From Nocardia elegans NBRC 108235 (lineage in GTDB: Bacteria > Actinomycetota > Actinomycetes > Mycobacteriales > Mycobacteriaceae): 64,000 nucleotides of DNA. Of this stretch, positions 42,775 through 50,491 are shown one piece after another (position 1 is the first letter of the stretch; every line of letters starts with the position of its first letter). Below the pieces are notes generated by a model that saw only the letters and a list, made by a program, of their open reading frames with translations, ran no database searches and had not been told where the DNA came from. The stretch covers positions 26,346-90,345 of the forward strand of contig NZ_BDBF01000036.1 of assembly GCF_001612845.1 (NCBI RefSeq), written 5' to 3'. Position numbers and translations under genes: made by a program.

Positions 42775-43467
42775 ATGACCAGCGATTCGGCGATCGGTGC
42801 GGTCGCGGTGCTCGATGACGACCTGCGGCGCGGCATGTACAGATTCATTCGCGGCGCCCGGCGGCCCGTGACCCGTGACGAAGCGGCCGAACAGGTCGGG
42901 ATCTCGCGGAAGCTGGCAGCCTTTCATCTGGACAAACTCGTCGCCGCCGGACTCCTCCAGGCGCGTTACGAACAGACCGGCGGCCTGCGCCGGGTCGGCC
43001 GCGCTCCCAAGGTGTACGAGCCCACCGCCGCCGAGGTGCGGGTGAACATCCCCGAACGCCGCCACGAAGTGCTGGCCGAAATTCTGATGGATGCGGTGCT
43101 GGCCGAGAGTGCCGGTGAAACGGCCCGCGATGCCGCCGAACGAGTCGCGGCCGAACGCGGAAACGCTGTGGGCCACAACGCCCGCGAGCGCCTACGCCCC
43201 GGCCGCCTCGGCGTCGAGCGCGCCCTGACGGTGGTGCAGGCGATCCTGTCCGACGAGGGCTTCGAACCCAGCCGCGACCCGCTGAACTGCCTACGCCTGC
43301 GCAACTGCCCCTTCCACCCCCTCTCCACCCAAGCCCCCGGTCTGGTCTGCGGCCTCAACCACGCCTACCTGCGCGGGGTGCTCACGGGCCTGAAAGCCGA
43401 GGCGATCGAAGCGGTGCTCGCGCCGACCGCCGGCGAATGCTGCGTGGAACTCCGCCCCGCGCACTAG
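42775..43467 (+). CDS. SufR-like helix-turn-helix regulator with cysteine-rich C-terminus
   Basis: A 230-residue regulator of the ArsR/DeoR-like winged-helix type. The DNA-binding region is residues 33-65 (VTRDEAAEQVGISRKLAAFHLDKLVAAGLL). The C-terminal domain has Cys172, Cys178, Cys192 (NCLRLRNCPFHPL, GLVCGLNHAYLRG) and a Cys222-Cys223 pair; the CPFH...C arrangement is like the 4Fe-4S-binding end of SufR-type regulators. It probably senses redox, NO or iron-sulfur status. It is divergent from the DUF2231 operon and likely controls it and itself through the palindrome at 42668-42695. Confidence 0.8.
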   Translation: MTSDSAIGAVAVLDDDLRRGMYRFIRGARRPVTRDEAAEQVGISRKLAAFHLDKLVAAGLLQARYEQTGGLRRVGRAPKVYEPTAAEVRVNIPERRHEVLAEILMDAVLAESAGETARDAAERVAAERGNAVGHNARERLRPGRLGVERALTVVQAILSDEGFEPSRDPLNCLRLRNCPFHPLSTQAPGLVCGLNHAYLRGVLTGLKAEAIEAVLAPTAGECCVELRPAH

Positions 43468-43540
43468 GCGTGGGCGGGACGAGGCTGTGGTCGGCATGCA
43501 ACTCGATTCGCGAAGGCGCCCGCGATGAGCCGATCTGCTC

Positions 43541-43969
43541 TCAGGCGGCCAGGTTGGCCAACTGCGGGAGCCGCGACACCAGTGCGTCGAGTTCCTCGCG
43601 CCAGCGGCGATGGACGTTGAGGCGCTCGGGGGCTCCGGTGTGCGGCATGCGGTAGTACACCTTCGACCACAGCGGGTTGATCTTCATCTCCGTAAACATG
43701 GCCGTACTGAAATGCTCGGCGCAGACCAGGTTCGCGGGCCGGCCCGTCCACTTGTTGGCCTCGACGATGACGACCGACGTATTGGTCAGTACGACGAAGT
43801 AGTACTTGCGCACGAACAGCATCGCGAACCGCACGTAGGGCAGGTCGTCCACCCACGGGCTCGGGCCGGTGATCGCCTGGAAGGCGAGCTGCATCCGCTC
43901 ACCCGGCGGGGCGAATTCGGCCAGCTTCTCGGCCAGCTGTTTCTGGATCGTCGATTTACGGAATGCCAT
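43541..43969 (-). CDS. Hypothetical protein
   Basis: A 142-residue soluble protein: N-terminal helical stretch (MAFRKSTIQKQLAEKLAEFAPPGERMQLAFQAITGPSPW), then a beta-rich half with FAMLFVRKYYFVVLTNTSVVIVEANKW and a C-terminal RRWREELDALVSRL helix. This could be a PH-like fold, but no family is recognised. ATG 43969 is used; an upstream start at 44035 has no ribosome-binding site. Confidence 0.7.
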   Translation of the reverse strand: MAFRKSTIQKQLAEKLAEFAPPGERMQLAFQAITGPSPWVDDLPYVRFAMLFVRKYYFVVLTNTSVVIVEANKWTGRPANLVCAEHFSTAMFTEMKINPLWSKVYYRMPHTGAPERLNVHRRWREELDALVSRLPQLANLAA

Positions 43970-44096
43970 GCGGCCCACCCCCGTTGAAGATTCCCCCGGC
44001 ACCGCGCCGGTGGAACGCACCGACCTTAGCGGCATTCGTGCGCGCCTGCCACCCCGCGATCGAACCCGCGGGGAGGTGTCGCGATCCGGTGCGGCA

Positions 44097-44939
44097 TCAG
44101 CGGCCGGCCGCCGCGGCGCTGTCCAGCGCGTCGAGGGCGGCGAGTTCGGCGGTCAGTTTGGCGCGGATCGCGGTGATCGCGTCCCGGCCGATCGGTAGCC
44201 GCAGCGGAGGTGTGGGCGATTCGACGGCCGCGATGATCTGCTGCGCGGCATCGTCGGGATCGCCGTAGACGCTCGGGTCCAGGGTGGACAAACGGTCGAA
44301 GGCCGCTCGGACACTGGCGCCGTAGTCGGGATGCGAGGCAGGCGTAATCCCCAGCGACGCAACGAAACCGGTGCCGAACATGCCGGGCTCGACGATGGTC
44401 ACATCGATGCCGAGATGAGCGACCTCCCGGAGCAGCCCCTCGTTCATGCCCTCGACGGCGAATTTCGTTGCGGCATAAAGGCCCAGGCCCGGCGACGGCG
44501 CGGCCACACCGGCTACCGACGAGATCTGCACGAGGTGGCCGCCCTTCTGCTCGCGCAATACCGGCAGTGCGGCGCGCACGACGTTGAGCGATCCGAACAC
44601 ATTGGTTTCGAATACCGCGCGCACTTCGCTGTCCGGAATCTCCTCCAGCGCACCGAACACCCCGTAGCCGGCGTTGTTCACGACCACGTCGATCCGTCCG
44701 AAGGTCCGCTTCGCCTGCGCGATCGCCTGCCGGGACTGCTCGGCGTCGGTGACGTCCAGCGGGGTCACCAGGATTCGCCCGGGATGCTCGGCCGCCAGTT
44801 CTCGCAGGGCCTGTGCGCGCTGGGGGGCGCGGGCCGTCGCCGCGATCCGGCCCCCGGCGGACGCGATCGCACGAGTCAGTGCGAATCCGAATCCGGAGGA
44901 GGCCCCTGTTATCAGCCACACCTTGTCTGTCGCTATCAT
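44097..44939 (-). CDS. Short-chain dehydrogenase/reductase (SDR)
   Basis: A 280-residue classical SDR: cofactor motif TGASSGFG (residues 11-18), NNAG near 88, catalytic Ser in ISSVAGV near 139 and YxxxK as YAATK near 155. The arginine-containing TARAPQR after the second strand suggests NADP(H). The substrate is unknown; this extended form resembles ketoreductase-type oxidoreductases. It starts from ATG 44939 and diverges from a TetR regulator, with which it shares the operator region at 44963-44984; such pairs are commonly autoregulated. Confidence 0.9.
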   Translation of the reverse strand: MIATDKVWLITGASSGFGFALTRAIASAGGRIAATARAPQRAQALRELAAEHPGRILVTPLDVTDAEQSRQAIAQAKRTFGRIDVVVNNAGYGVFGALEEIPDSEVRAVFETNVFGSLNVVRAALPVLREQKGGHLVQISSVAGVAAPSPGLGLYAATKFAVEGMNEGLLREVAHLGIDVTIVEPGMFGTGFVASLGITPASHPDYGASVRAAFDRLSTLDPSVYGDPDDAAQQIIAAVESPTPPLRLPIGRDAITAIRAKLTAELAALDALDSAAAAGR

Positions 44940-44962
44940 ATGTCATCACCTGCGGTTAATTA

Positions 44963-44984
44963 GGATACTGCTCGTATCGTATCC
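44963..44984. promoter_or_regulatory. Candidate TetR operator in the SDR/TetR divergent promoter
   Basis: GGATAC and GTATCC form a 6+10+6 inverted repeat of 22 bases, with an additional internal GTATC. It lies between the SDR start (24 bases away) and the TetR start (19 bases away), the normal position for a TetR-family autorepressor operator. Confidence 0.55.
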
Positions 44985-45003
44985 AAAAGGCTAGACTGGC
45001 GCC

Positions 45004-45594
45004 ATGGTCGAGCCGAAACAGTCGCGCGGTCCGGGCCGGCCGCGCAGTGAACGATCGAGGCGCGCGGTGCTCGAGGCGGCCCGCGACCTGCTGACCGACC
45101 GCGGCCTGCCGGGCCTGAGCGTGGACGAGATCGCCGCCCACGCCGGTGTCAGCAAGAACACCATCTACCGCTGGTGGCCCACCAAGGCGGCCGTCCTGAT
45201 GGATGCGTTCACCGACGCCTTCGCGGACCGGATGAGCGTCCCCGCCGAGGGGGATGCCCTGACCCGTCTGCGCACCACGGTCCGCCGGGTGGCGACCTTG
45301 ATGAGCGATCCCGACGCTCGGCGTCCTTTCGTAGCCCTGGTCGCCGCCGCGCAGCACGATCCGGAATTGGCTGCGGCGCTGCGAGATCGGTTCATCGCCG
45401 GACGGCGGGCCGAGGTGGGTGAGCTCCTCGCCGACGCGCGATCCACCGGCCGCCTTCCCGCGGGTCTCGACCCCGACACTGCCATCGATCTGATCTACGG
45501 CGCCCTCTATTACCGGCTGCTGGTCAGTGGGGAGACCATCGATTCCGGCTATGCGGACCGAATTCTGACCGCGATGGGCCTCCTCCCGGACTGA
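45004..45594 (+). CDS. TetR/AcrR-family transcriptional regulator
   Basis: A 196-residue regulator. The N-terminal helix-turn-helix (GPGRPRSERSRRAVLEAARDLL, then LSVDEIAAHAGVSKNTIYRWWPTKAAVL) is the classical TetR DNA-binding domain, with GVSKNTIYRWW as the recognition helix. The C-terminal ligand domain is AcrR-like with a TetR_C-type end (IDLIYGALYYRLLVSGE). It likely represses itself and the divergent SDR gene through 44963-44984. The MFS gene on the same strand starts 102 bases later and might also be controlled. Confidence 0.9.
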   Translation: MVEPKQSRGPGRPRSERSRRAVLEAARDLLTDRGLPGLSVDEIAAHAGVSKNTIYRWWPTKAAVLMDAFTDAFADRMSVPAEGDALTRLRTTVRRVATLMSDPDARRPFVALVAAAQHDPELAAALRDRFIAGRRAEVGELLADARSTGRLPAGLDPDTAIDLIYGALYYRLLVSGETIDSGYADRILTAMGLLPD

Positions 45595-45696
45595 ACGACG
45601 CTGAACGAGTCGGCCATCCGGTTCTCGCGGGAAGCGTCGACGGTCGCGTCCGATTAGCGCCAGCACCGGCCGGGACCGATTCCTAGCGTCGTGTTC

Positions 45697-46899
45697 ATGG
45701 ACAACGACCTGCTGATCGACACCCGTGCTCCGGTGCTGCGCACGGCCGTCGTCGGACTCATGGCGGTGGCGGCCGGGCTCGGCACCGCGACCATGTACGT
45801 ACTGCAGCCGGGGATCGCGGCGGTGGCGGGATCGCTGCACGCATCGGTCGCGGAAATGGGGATAGCGCTGGCGTGCGGGCCGGTCGGCTATCTGCTCGGG
45901 CTCGCGCTCCTGGTTCCGCTGGTGGACCGGTATCCACCTCGGACAGTGGTGTCGCTGCAGTTCGCCGCCCTCGCCGCGGCCTCGGCGATCGGCGCCGCGG
46001 CCGGGGCGGTGTGGTTGCTCGGCCCGGTGATCGGCCTGATCGGTGCGGCCTCCTCGGTGGGTGCCCAGATGAGCTCGGTAGCAGGGCGTTTCGCGGAACC
46101 GAGCCGGCGTGCGACGGTGCTGGGAACCGTGACGGCGGGGATCTCGGCCGGAATCCTGGCCGGGCGAATCGTCGGCGGGTGGCTCACCGACCTCATCGGC
46201 TGGCGGGGCATGCTGCTCGTCTTCGCGGCGGCGTGTGTGGTGCTCGCGGCGGCGACCCGGGTCGTGCTGCCCGCCGCAACCGCCTCGGTCGCCTCCGGGT
46301 ATCTGGCGATGCTGCGCGGGCTGCCGGGACTGTTCACCCGCTATCCGTTGCTGGGGTCGGCGGCCCTTCGCGGCACCTTGTGGTTCTTCGCCTTCTGCAC
46401 GGTGTGGGGCGGTCTCGCGGCGGCCTTGTCGCAGCCTCCGTTCTCCTACTCGTCCGAGCGAATCGGCTTGTACGCGTTCGCCGGACTGGCCGGTGTCGCC
46501 GCGACCCGCATCGCGGGAGCCTGGACGGATCGGGTGGGGGCGCGGCGCGTGATCCTGGTGGGTCTCGTCATCGCCGGTACGGCCGCGGTGATACTCGCTG
46601 TCGCCCTGTCGAATACGGTGCTCGCCCTGCTCTGTCTCGGTCTGTTCGACGCGGGCCTGTTCGCGGCGCAGGTCGCCAATCAGAGCACGGTGCTGGCCAT
46701 CGACCCGGGCTCACCAGCCCGGTTCAACAGCGCCTACATGGTGGTGTATTTCGTCGGGGGCAGCGCCGGCACCGCCTTCGGTGCGGCCGCAGTGAGCTGG
46801 TTCGGATGGGCTGGCACCGCGATGATGGCAGCGCTGGCGATCGCGGCGGCAGGTATCGTCACCGCCGGTAGTCGGAGGCGCGTCGATCAATCCCCGTAA
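45697..46899 (+). CDS. MFS transporter
   Basis: About 400 residues with 12 TM helices of the major facilitator superfamily, with the helix 2-3 loop VPLVDRYPPRTVVSLQFAAL (a weak A-motif), and GNVTAGISAGILAGRIVGGWLTDLIGWRG-like VTAGISAGILAGRIVGG near 140 (drug:H+ antiporter motif C-like). Substrate unknown, plausibly an exported small molecule. ATG 45697 is used; GTG 45691 in frame is equally possible, and neither has a good ribosome-binding site. Its last 13 bases overlap the 3' end of the convergent YibE/F gene. Confidence 0.87.
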   Translation: MDNDLLIDTRAPVLRTAVVGLMAVAAGLGTATMYVLQPGIAAVAGSLHASVAEMGIALACGPVGYLLGLALLVPLVDRYPPRTVVSLQFAALAAASAIGAAAGAVWLLGPVIGLIGAASSVGAQMSSVAGRFAEPSRRATVLGTVTAGISAGILAGRIVGGWLTDLIGWRGMLLVFAAACVVLAAATRVVLPAATASVASGYLAMLRGLPGLFTRYPLLGSAALRGTLWFFAFCTVWGGLAAALSQPPFSYSSERIGLYAFAGLAGVAATRIAGAWTDRVGARRVILVGLVIAGTAAVILAVALSNTVLALLCLGLFDAGLFAAQVANQSTVLAIDPGSPARFNSAYMVVYFVGGSAGTAFGAAAVSWFGWAGTAMMAALAIAAAGIVTAGSRRRVDQSP

Positions 46900-48689
46900 C
46901 CCGTTGTGGGCCAAGAGGATCGGTTGCGCGGTGGGGGATCGTTCCGGGGATATGGCTCGGCATCCGGTCGCGGCGGCCGGGTGGGCCAGCTCGGCCGGGG
47001 GTCGTCGTGAGGACGGCCGGACGGGACGCGCCGGTGGCCGCCGGTGGGCTCTTCGGTGCGGCCGTCGATACGCCGGTGACTGCCGGTGTCGGTCCGGCGA
47101 TCGTCGATGCGCCGGTGGCCGCCGGTGTCGGCGCGGCGTTGGCCCCCGGTCGCATCGGGCGAGGGGGCGGTGCGGCGACGGGTGGGCGGCTCGGCCGGAC
47201 GCCCTTCGACGCGGCGATGACTGCCCGTATTCGGTCCACCGCGGTGGTCGATGCGGTCGTGACCGTCCCTGTTCTCCCGGCCCTCCACGCGCCGACTTCC
47301 TGCGGTCTCGCCACGCGCGGCGACCCGGCGGTGGCTGCCGGTGGTTTCGGCCGCACTCTCGGCCCGACGCCGGCCCGTGGCAACGGCACGGCGGGGTTCG
47401 GGTTCGGGCTCGTAGTCGTCGAAGCCGGCGCGTTGCCCGAAGGGGCGGGCCAGCAGGACCGCGATGGCGGTGGTCAAGGGCACCGACAGCGCGAGGCAGA
47501 TGCCGCCGACCGCGGATCGGGTGATTTCGATGGCCACCGCATCACCGGTGAGCACGTCGCTGATGGAGCGCCCGGCGACGGAGAACATCAGCAGCAGCGG
47601 CAGCGCGCCGCCGGCGTAGGCGAGGACCAGGGTGTACACGGTACTGGCGATGTGGTCGCGGCCGACGCGCATGGCGGCCGCGAAAACCTCACGCCGCGTT
47701 GCCTCTTCATCGAGTGCGGCGAGTTCGAAAGCGGCCGAGGCCTGGGTGATGGTGACGTCGTTGAGCACACCGAGGGAGCCGATGATGAAGCCCGCGAGCA
47801 GCAGACCGGTAATGCTGACGTGCTGGATATAGGTGGCGACGTTGGTGTTCTGCTCCTCGGACAATCCGGTCAGATTCGTCACCTCCAGCGCGACCCAGGA
47901 CAGCACCGCCGCGAGCACCATCGCGCTGAGTGTGCCCAGCAGCGCCGAACTGGTCCGCAGATTGACGCCGTGCGCCAGATAGAGGACCGCGTAGAGAATC
48001 AGCGCTCCCGAGACGAGGGCAACCGGCAGCGCGGGCTTCCCGTCGAGCAGTGCGGGCAGCAGGAATACGACCAGCACCCCGAAGGCGAACACCAGGCCGA
48101 GCACCGCGCGCAACCCGCGCCACCGCGCCACCGCGACGATCACCACCACGAAGACGAGCGTGATCAGCAGCAGGGGCATGCCGCGCGAATAGTCGTCGAA
48201 GGAATAGATGGTGGTTCCGCTCGGGTCGTCCTGGCGAACCAGCCGAATGTGGTCTCCGGCATGCAAATCGGGTTGTCCCGGCCCCGGCGCGATTTCGAGC
48301 AGCGTACGGCTGCCTTTGTTCGGCCCCGATTCGATCGAGACCAGACTGCGCTGGCAGGTGTAGGCATTCGTCGGCGGTGGTTGCGGAGTATCGGGAAACG
48401 CGCGCCCGTTCGACGGACTCCCGCACGGCCCCATATCCTGCATCGCGACGGTCCCGGCCTCGGTCTGCACCGCCCCGCCGCCACCGTTCTGCATCGGCAA
48501 TGGAATATCCACATGCTGCCGACTGGGCCACAACCAGATCATGGCGATCACGACGATCACCCCGATCGCGGTGAGCACCCCCACCACCACCCGAGCCGCC
48601 GTAGCCCCGATAGCAATGGGCCCGGAATGGTCATGATGATGGTGATGATGCTCGCTCACCGCAGGGAGCTTAAAGGAACTTATTTTCAA
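46887..48689 (-). CDS. YibE/F-family membrane protein with TGSHRR-repeat tail
   Basis: 600 residues. After a His cluster (HHHHHHDH, residues 14-21) and one TM helix comes an extracytoplasmic domain (about 60-160) and the YibE/F TM bundle with about eight helices, including AVLSWVALEVTNLTGLSEEQNTNV and GSLGVLNDVTITQASAAFELA. Family members are poorly characterised permease-like proteins. From about residue 430 the tail is hydrophilic, Arg/Pro/His-rich with repeated T-G-S/G-H-R-R motifs. The His cluster may bind metal, which is inference. It shares a 13-base overlap with the MFS gene end to end. Confidence 0.85.
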   Translation of the reverse strand: MKISSFKLPAVSEHHHHHHDHSGPIAIGATAARVVVGVLTAIGVIVVIAMIWLWPSRQHVDIPLPMQNGGGGAVQTEAGTVAMQDMGPCGSPSNGRAFPDTPQPPPTNAYTCQRSLVSIESGPNKGSRTLLEIAPGPGQPDLHAGDHIRLVRQDDPSGTTIYSFDDYSRGMPLLLITLVFVVVIVAVARWRGLRAVLGLVFAFGVLVVFLLPALLDGKPALPVALVSGALILYAVLYLAHGVNLRTSSALLGTLSAMVLAAVLSWVALEVTNLTGLSEEQNTNVATYIQHVSITGLLLAGFIIGSLGVLNDVTITQASAAFELAALDEEATRREVFAAAMRVGRDHIASTVYTLVLAYAGGALPLLLMFSVAGRSISDVLTGDAVAIEITRSAVGGICLALSVPLTTAIAVLLARPFGQRAGFDDYEPEPEPRRAVATGRRRAESAAETTGSHRRVAARGETAGSRRVEGRENRDGHDRIDHRGGPNTGSHRRVEGRPAEPPTRRRTAPSPDATGGQRRADTGGHRRIDDRRTDTGSHRRIDGRTEEPTGGHRRVPSGRPHDDPRPSWPTRPPRPDAEPYPRNDPPPRNRSSWPTTGYGD

Positions 48690-48908
48690 CAGCAGCGCGT
48701 ACTACGTCTCCGCGTGCTTTGGCCGGATTCACGCGCCCGCTTCAGCCTCAAAGAACAACCGCACACCTGATCACGCAAGAACATGGGTAACTCACCGGGG
48801 CACGGGCTAACAGAACCAATCGACCATCCACCGGCCGCCAACGCAAAGGATCCCGCGCCTGAACCAGGCCTGAATACGCGGAGAGGCGGTACAGCAAGGC
48901 AGTGGGAG

Positions 48909-48945
48909 CGGGCGGCGGAGAGCAGGGGGATGTCTCCGCCGCCCG
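48909..48945 (-). terminator. Strong hairpin between aspC and YibE/F
   Basis: A perfect 13-bp stem, CGGGCGGCGGAGA with TCTCCGCCGCCCG, with an 11-base loop. It could terminate transcription running from aspC into the gap, about 200 bases after the aspC stop. Confidence 0.55.
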
Positions 48946-48957
48946 AAAGGGATCCGA

Positions 48958-49016
48958 CGGCCCAGGGGGGGTAGGCGGTCGAATCCAGGACCGAGCGGCC
49001 CAGGGGGGGTAGGCGG
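48958..49016. repeat. Two-copy 21-bp direct repeat, CGGCCCAGGGGGGGTAGGCGG
   Basis: The 21-base unit occurs at 48958-48978 and 48996-49016 with period 38. Both copies carry a run of seven G and lie in the aspC-YibE/F gap. They could be regulatory binding sites or remnants of a local duplication. Confidence 0.75.
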
Positions 49017-49139
49017 CTCGGCCGGGCACTGTGAGTGCCGAGGACTACTGTACACAAAAGTTCGAAGTTTGCGCCAGTAAAGTCTTCAAAAACCTACTTT
49101 TCCAAACTCCCGGTTTGTTTTGGCACGTCCCGGCCCCGA

Positions 49140-50423
49140 CTACTGGCGGTAGCTGGAGAGGAAATTGCCGAAGCGCTCGATCGCCACGGCCAGATCCCGG
49201 GCCCACGGCAGCGTCACGATGCGCAGGTGATCGTGCTGCGGCCAGTTGAAACCGGTGCCCTGCACCATCAGGATCTTCTCCTGAAGCAGCAGGTCGAGCA
49301 CCAGTTTTCCGTCGTCGTGGATGTCGTGCACCTCGGGATCCAGCCGCGGGAACGCGTACAGCGCGCCCTTCGGCTTCACGCACGAGACGCCGGGGATCAT
49401 ATTGAGCTTCTCCCACGCCACATCGCGCTGCTCGAGCAGCCGCCCGCCGGGCAGGATCAGATCCTCGATGCTCTGGTAGCCGCCGAGCGCCACCTGAATC
49501 GCGTGCTGAGCGGGCACGTTCGGGCACAGCCGGGTGGAGGCCAGCAGGTCGATGCCCTCGAGGAATCCGGCCGCGTGTTCCTTCGGGCCGGTGATGACCA
49601 GCCAGCCGGACCGGTATCCGGCCACGCGATAGGCCTTGGAGAGGCCGTTGAAGGTGAGGCACAGCAGGTCGGGAGCCAGGCTGGCGAGCGAGATGTGCTT
49701 GGTGTCGTCGTAGAGGATCTTGTCGTAGATCTCGTCGGCGAGCAGCAACAGCTGATGTTTGCGAGCGAGGTCCACCAGCTGCTGCAGCACCTCCGACGAG
49801 TACACCGCGCCGGTGGGGTTGTTCGGGTTGATCACCAGCAGGGCCTTGGTCTTGTCGGTGATCTTCGATTCGATATCGGCCACATCCGGCTGCCAGCCGT
49901 TGGACTCGTCGCACAGGTAATGCACGGCGGTGCCGCCGGCGAGACTGGTCATGGCGGTCCACAGCGGATAGTCCGGTGCGGGGATGAGCACCTCGTCGCC
50001 GCTGTCGAGCAGCGCCTGCATCGTCATCGTGATCAGTTCGGAGACGCCGTTGCCCAGGTAGACGTCGTCCACGTCGAATTCGGGGAAGCCGGGGACCAGC
50101 TCGTACCGGGTCACGATCGCGCGGCGCGCGGGCAGGATGCCCTTGGATTCGGAGTAGCCCTGCGCGTACGGCAACGCGGCGATCATGTCGCGCATGATCA
50201 CATCGGGGGCGTCGAAACCGAACGGCGCCGGGTTGCCGATGTTCAGCTTCAGGATGCGATGGCCCTCGGCCTCCAGTCGTGCCGCATGTGCGTGCACCGG
50301 CCCACGGATTTCGTAGAGAACGTTCTGGAGCTTCAGGGACTGCTCCAGAATCCGGGGCGGTTGATGCGGTGACTGACTGGTAGGGCTCACCTGTTCAATG
50401 GTGCCACCGCCCCGCAACTGCAT
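49140..50423 (-). CDS. aspC: PLP-dependent aminotransferase AspC/AlaA-type (Rv0337c homologue)
   Basis: About 427 residues, nearly the same as M. tuberculosis Rv0337c (429). It is a class I/II fold-type I aminotransferase with the Schiff-base Lys in FNGLSKAYRVAGYRSGW, and INPNNPTGAVYS, LADEIYDKI, LRIVTLPWARD as family blocks. It exchanges amino groups between aspartate or alanine and 2-oxoglutarate. I choose ATG 50423; a GTG at 50390 is also possible, and the reading frame continuing upstream to 51173 is an extension without meaning. In M. tuberculosis it is directly adjacent to etfD; here about 4 kb of regulator and secreted-protein genes separate them. Confidence 0.92.
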   Translation of the reverse strand: MQLRGGGTIEQVSPTSQSPHQPPRILEQSLKLQNVLYEIRGPVHAHAARLEAEGHRILKLNIGNPAPFGFDAPDVIMRDMIAALPYAQGYSESKGILPARRAIVTRYELVPGFPEFDVDDVYLGNGVSELITMTMQALLDSGDEVLIPAPDYPLWTAMTSLAGGTAVHYLCDESNGWQPDVADIESKITDKTKALLVINPNNPTGAVYSSEVLQQLVDLARKHQLLLLADEIYDKILYDDTKHISLASLAPDLLCLTFNGLSKAYRVAGYRSGWLVITGPKEHAAGFLEGIDLLASTRLCPNVPAQHAIQVALGGYQSIEDLILPGGRLLEQRDVAWEKLNMIPGVSCVKPKGALYAFPRLDPEVHDIHDDGKLVLDLLLQEKILMVQGTGFNWPQHDHLRIVTLPWARDLAVAIERFGNFLSSYRQ

Positions 50424-50491
50424 ATCCGAGGCATCGCCCCCGCGCCGTATCGGCGTTGTGCCGGTCACATCTGGGCCGGCGCGCCCGCCGC

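Larger units (their letters stand above)
48690..49139. other. 450-base gap between YibE/F and aspC
   Basis: No convincing gene is present; open frames in both strands are Pro/Arg-rich compositional artefacts. The region holds a hairpin (48909-48945), a two-copy 21-bp repeat (48958-49016) and an AT-rich stretch near 49050-49120 just after the aspC stop. A promoter for the YibE/F gene must lie here but is not clear. Confidence 0.6.

Noticed and set aside
48958..49016. Direct repeats as a CRISPR array
   Set aside because: Only two copies with one spacer and no cas genes; the copies are better explained as a local duplication.
48690..49057. Pro/Arg-rich frames in the aspC-YibE/F gap
   Set aside because: Several overlapping frames on one strand arise from GC-rich repeats; none has a start signal or homology that I can see.
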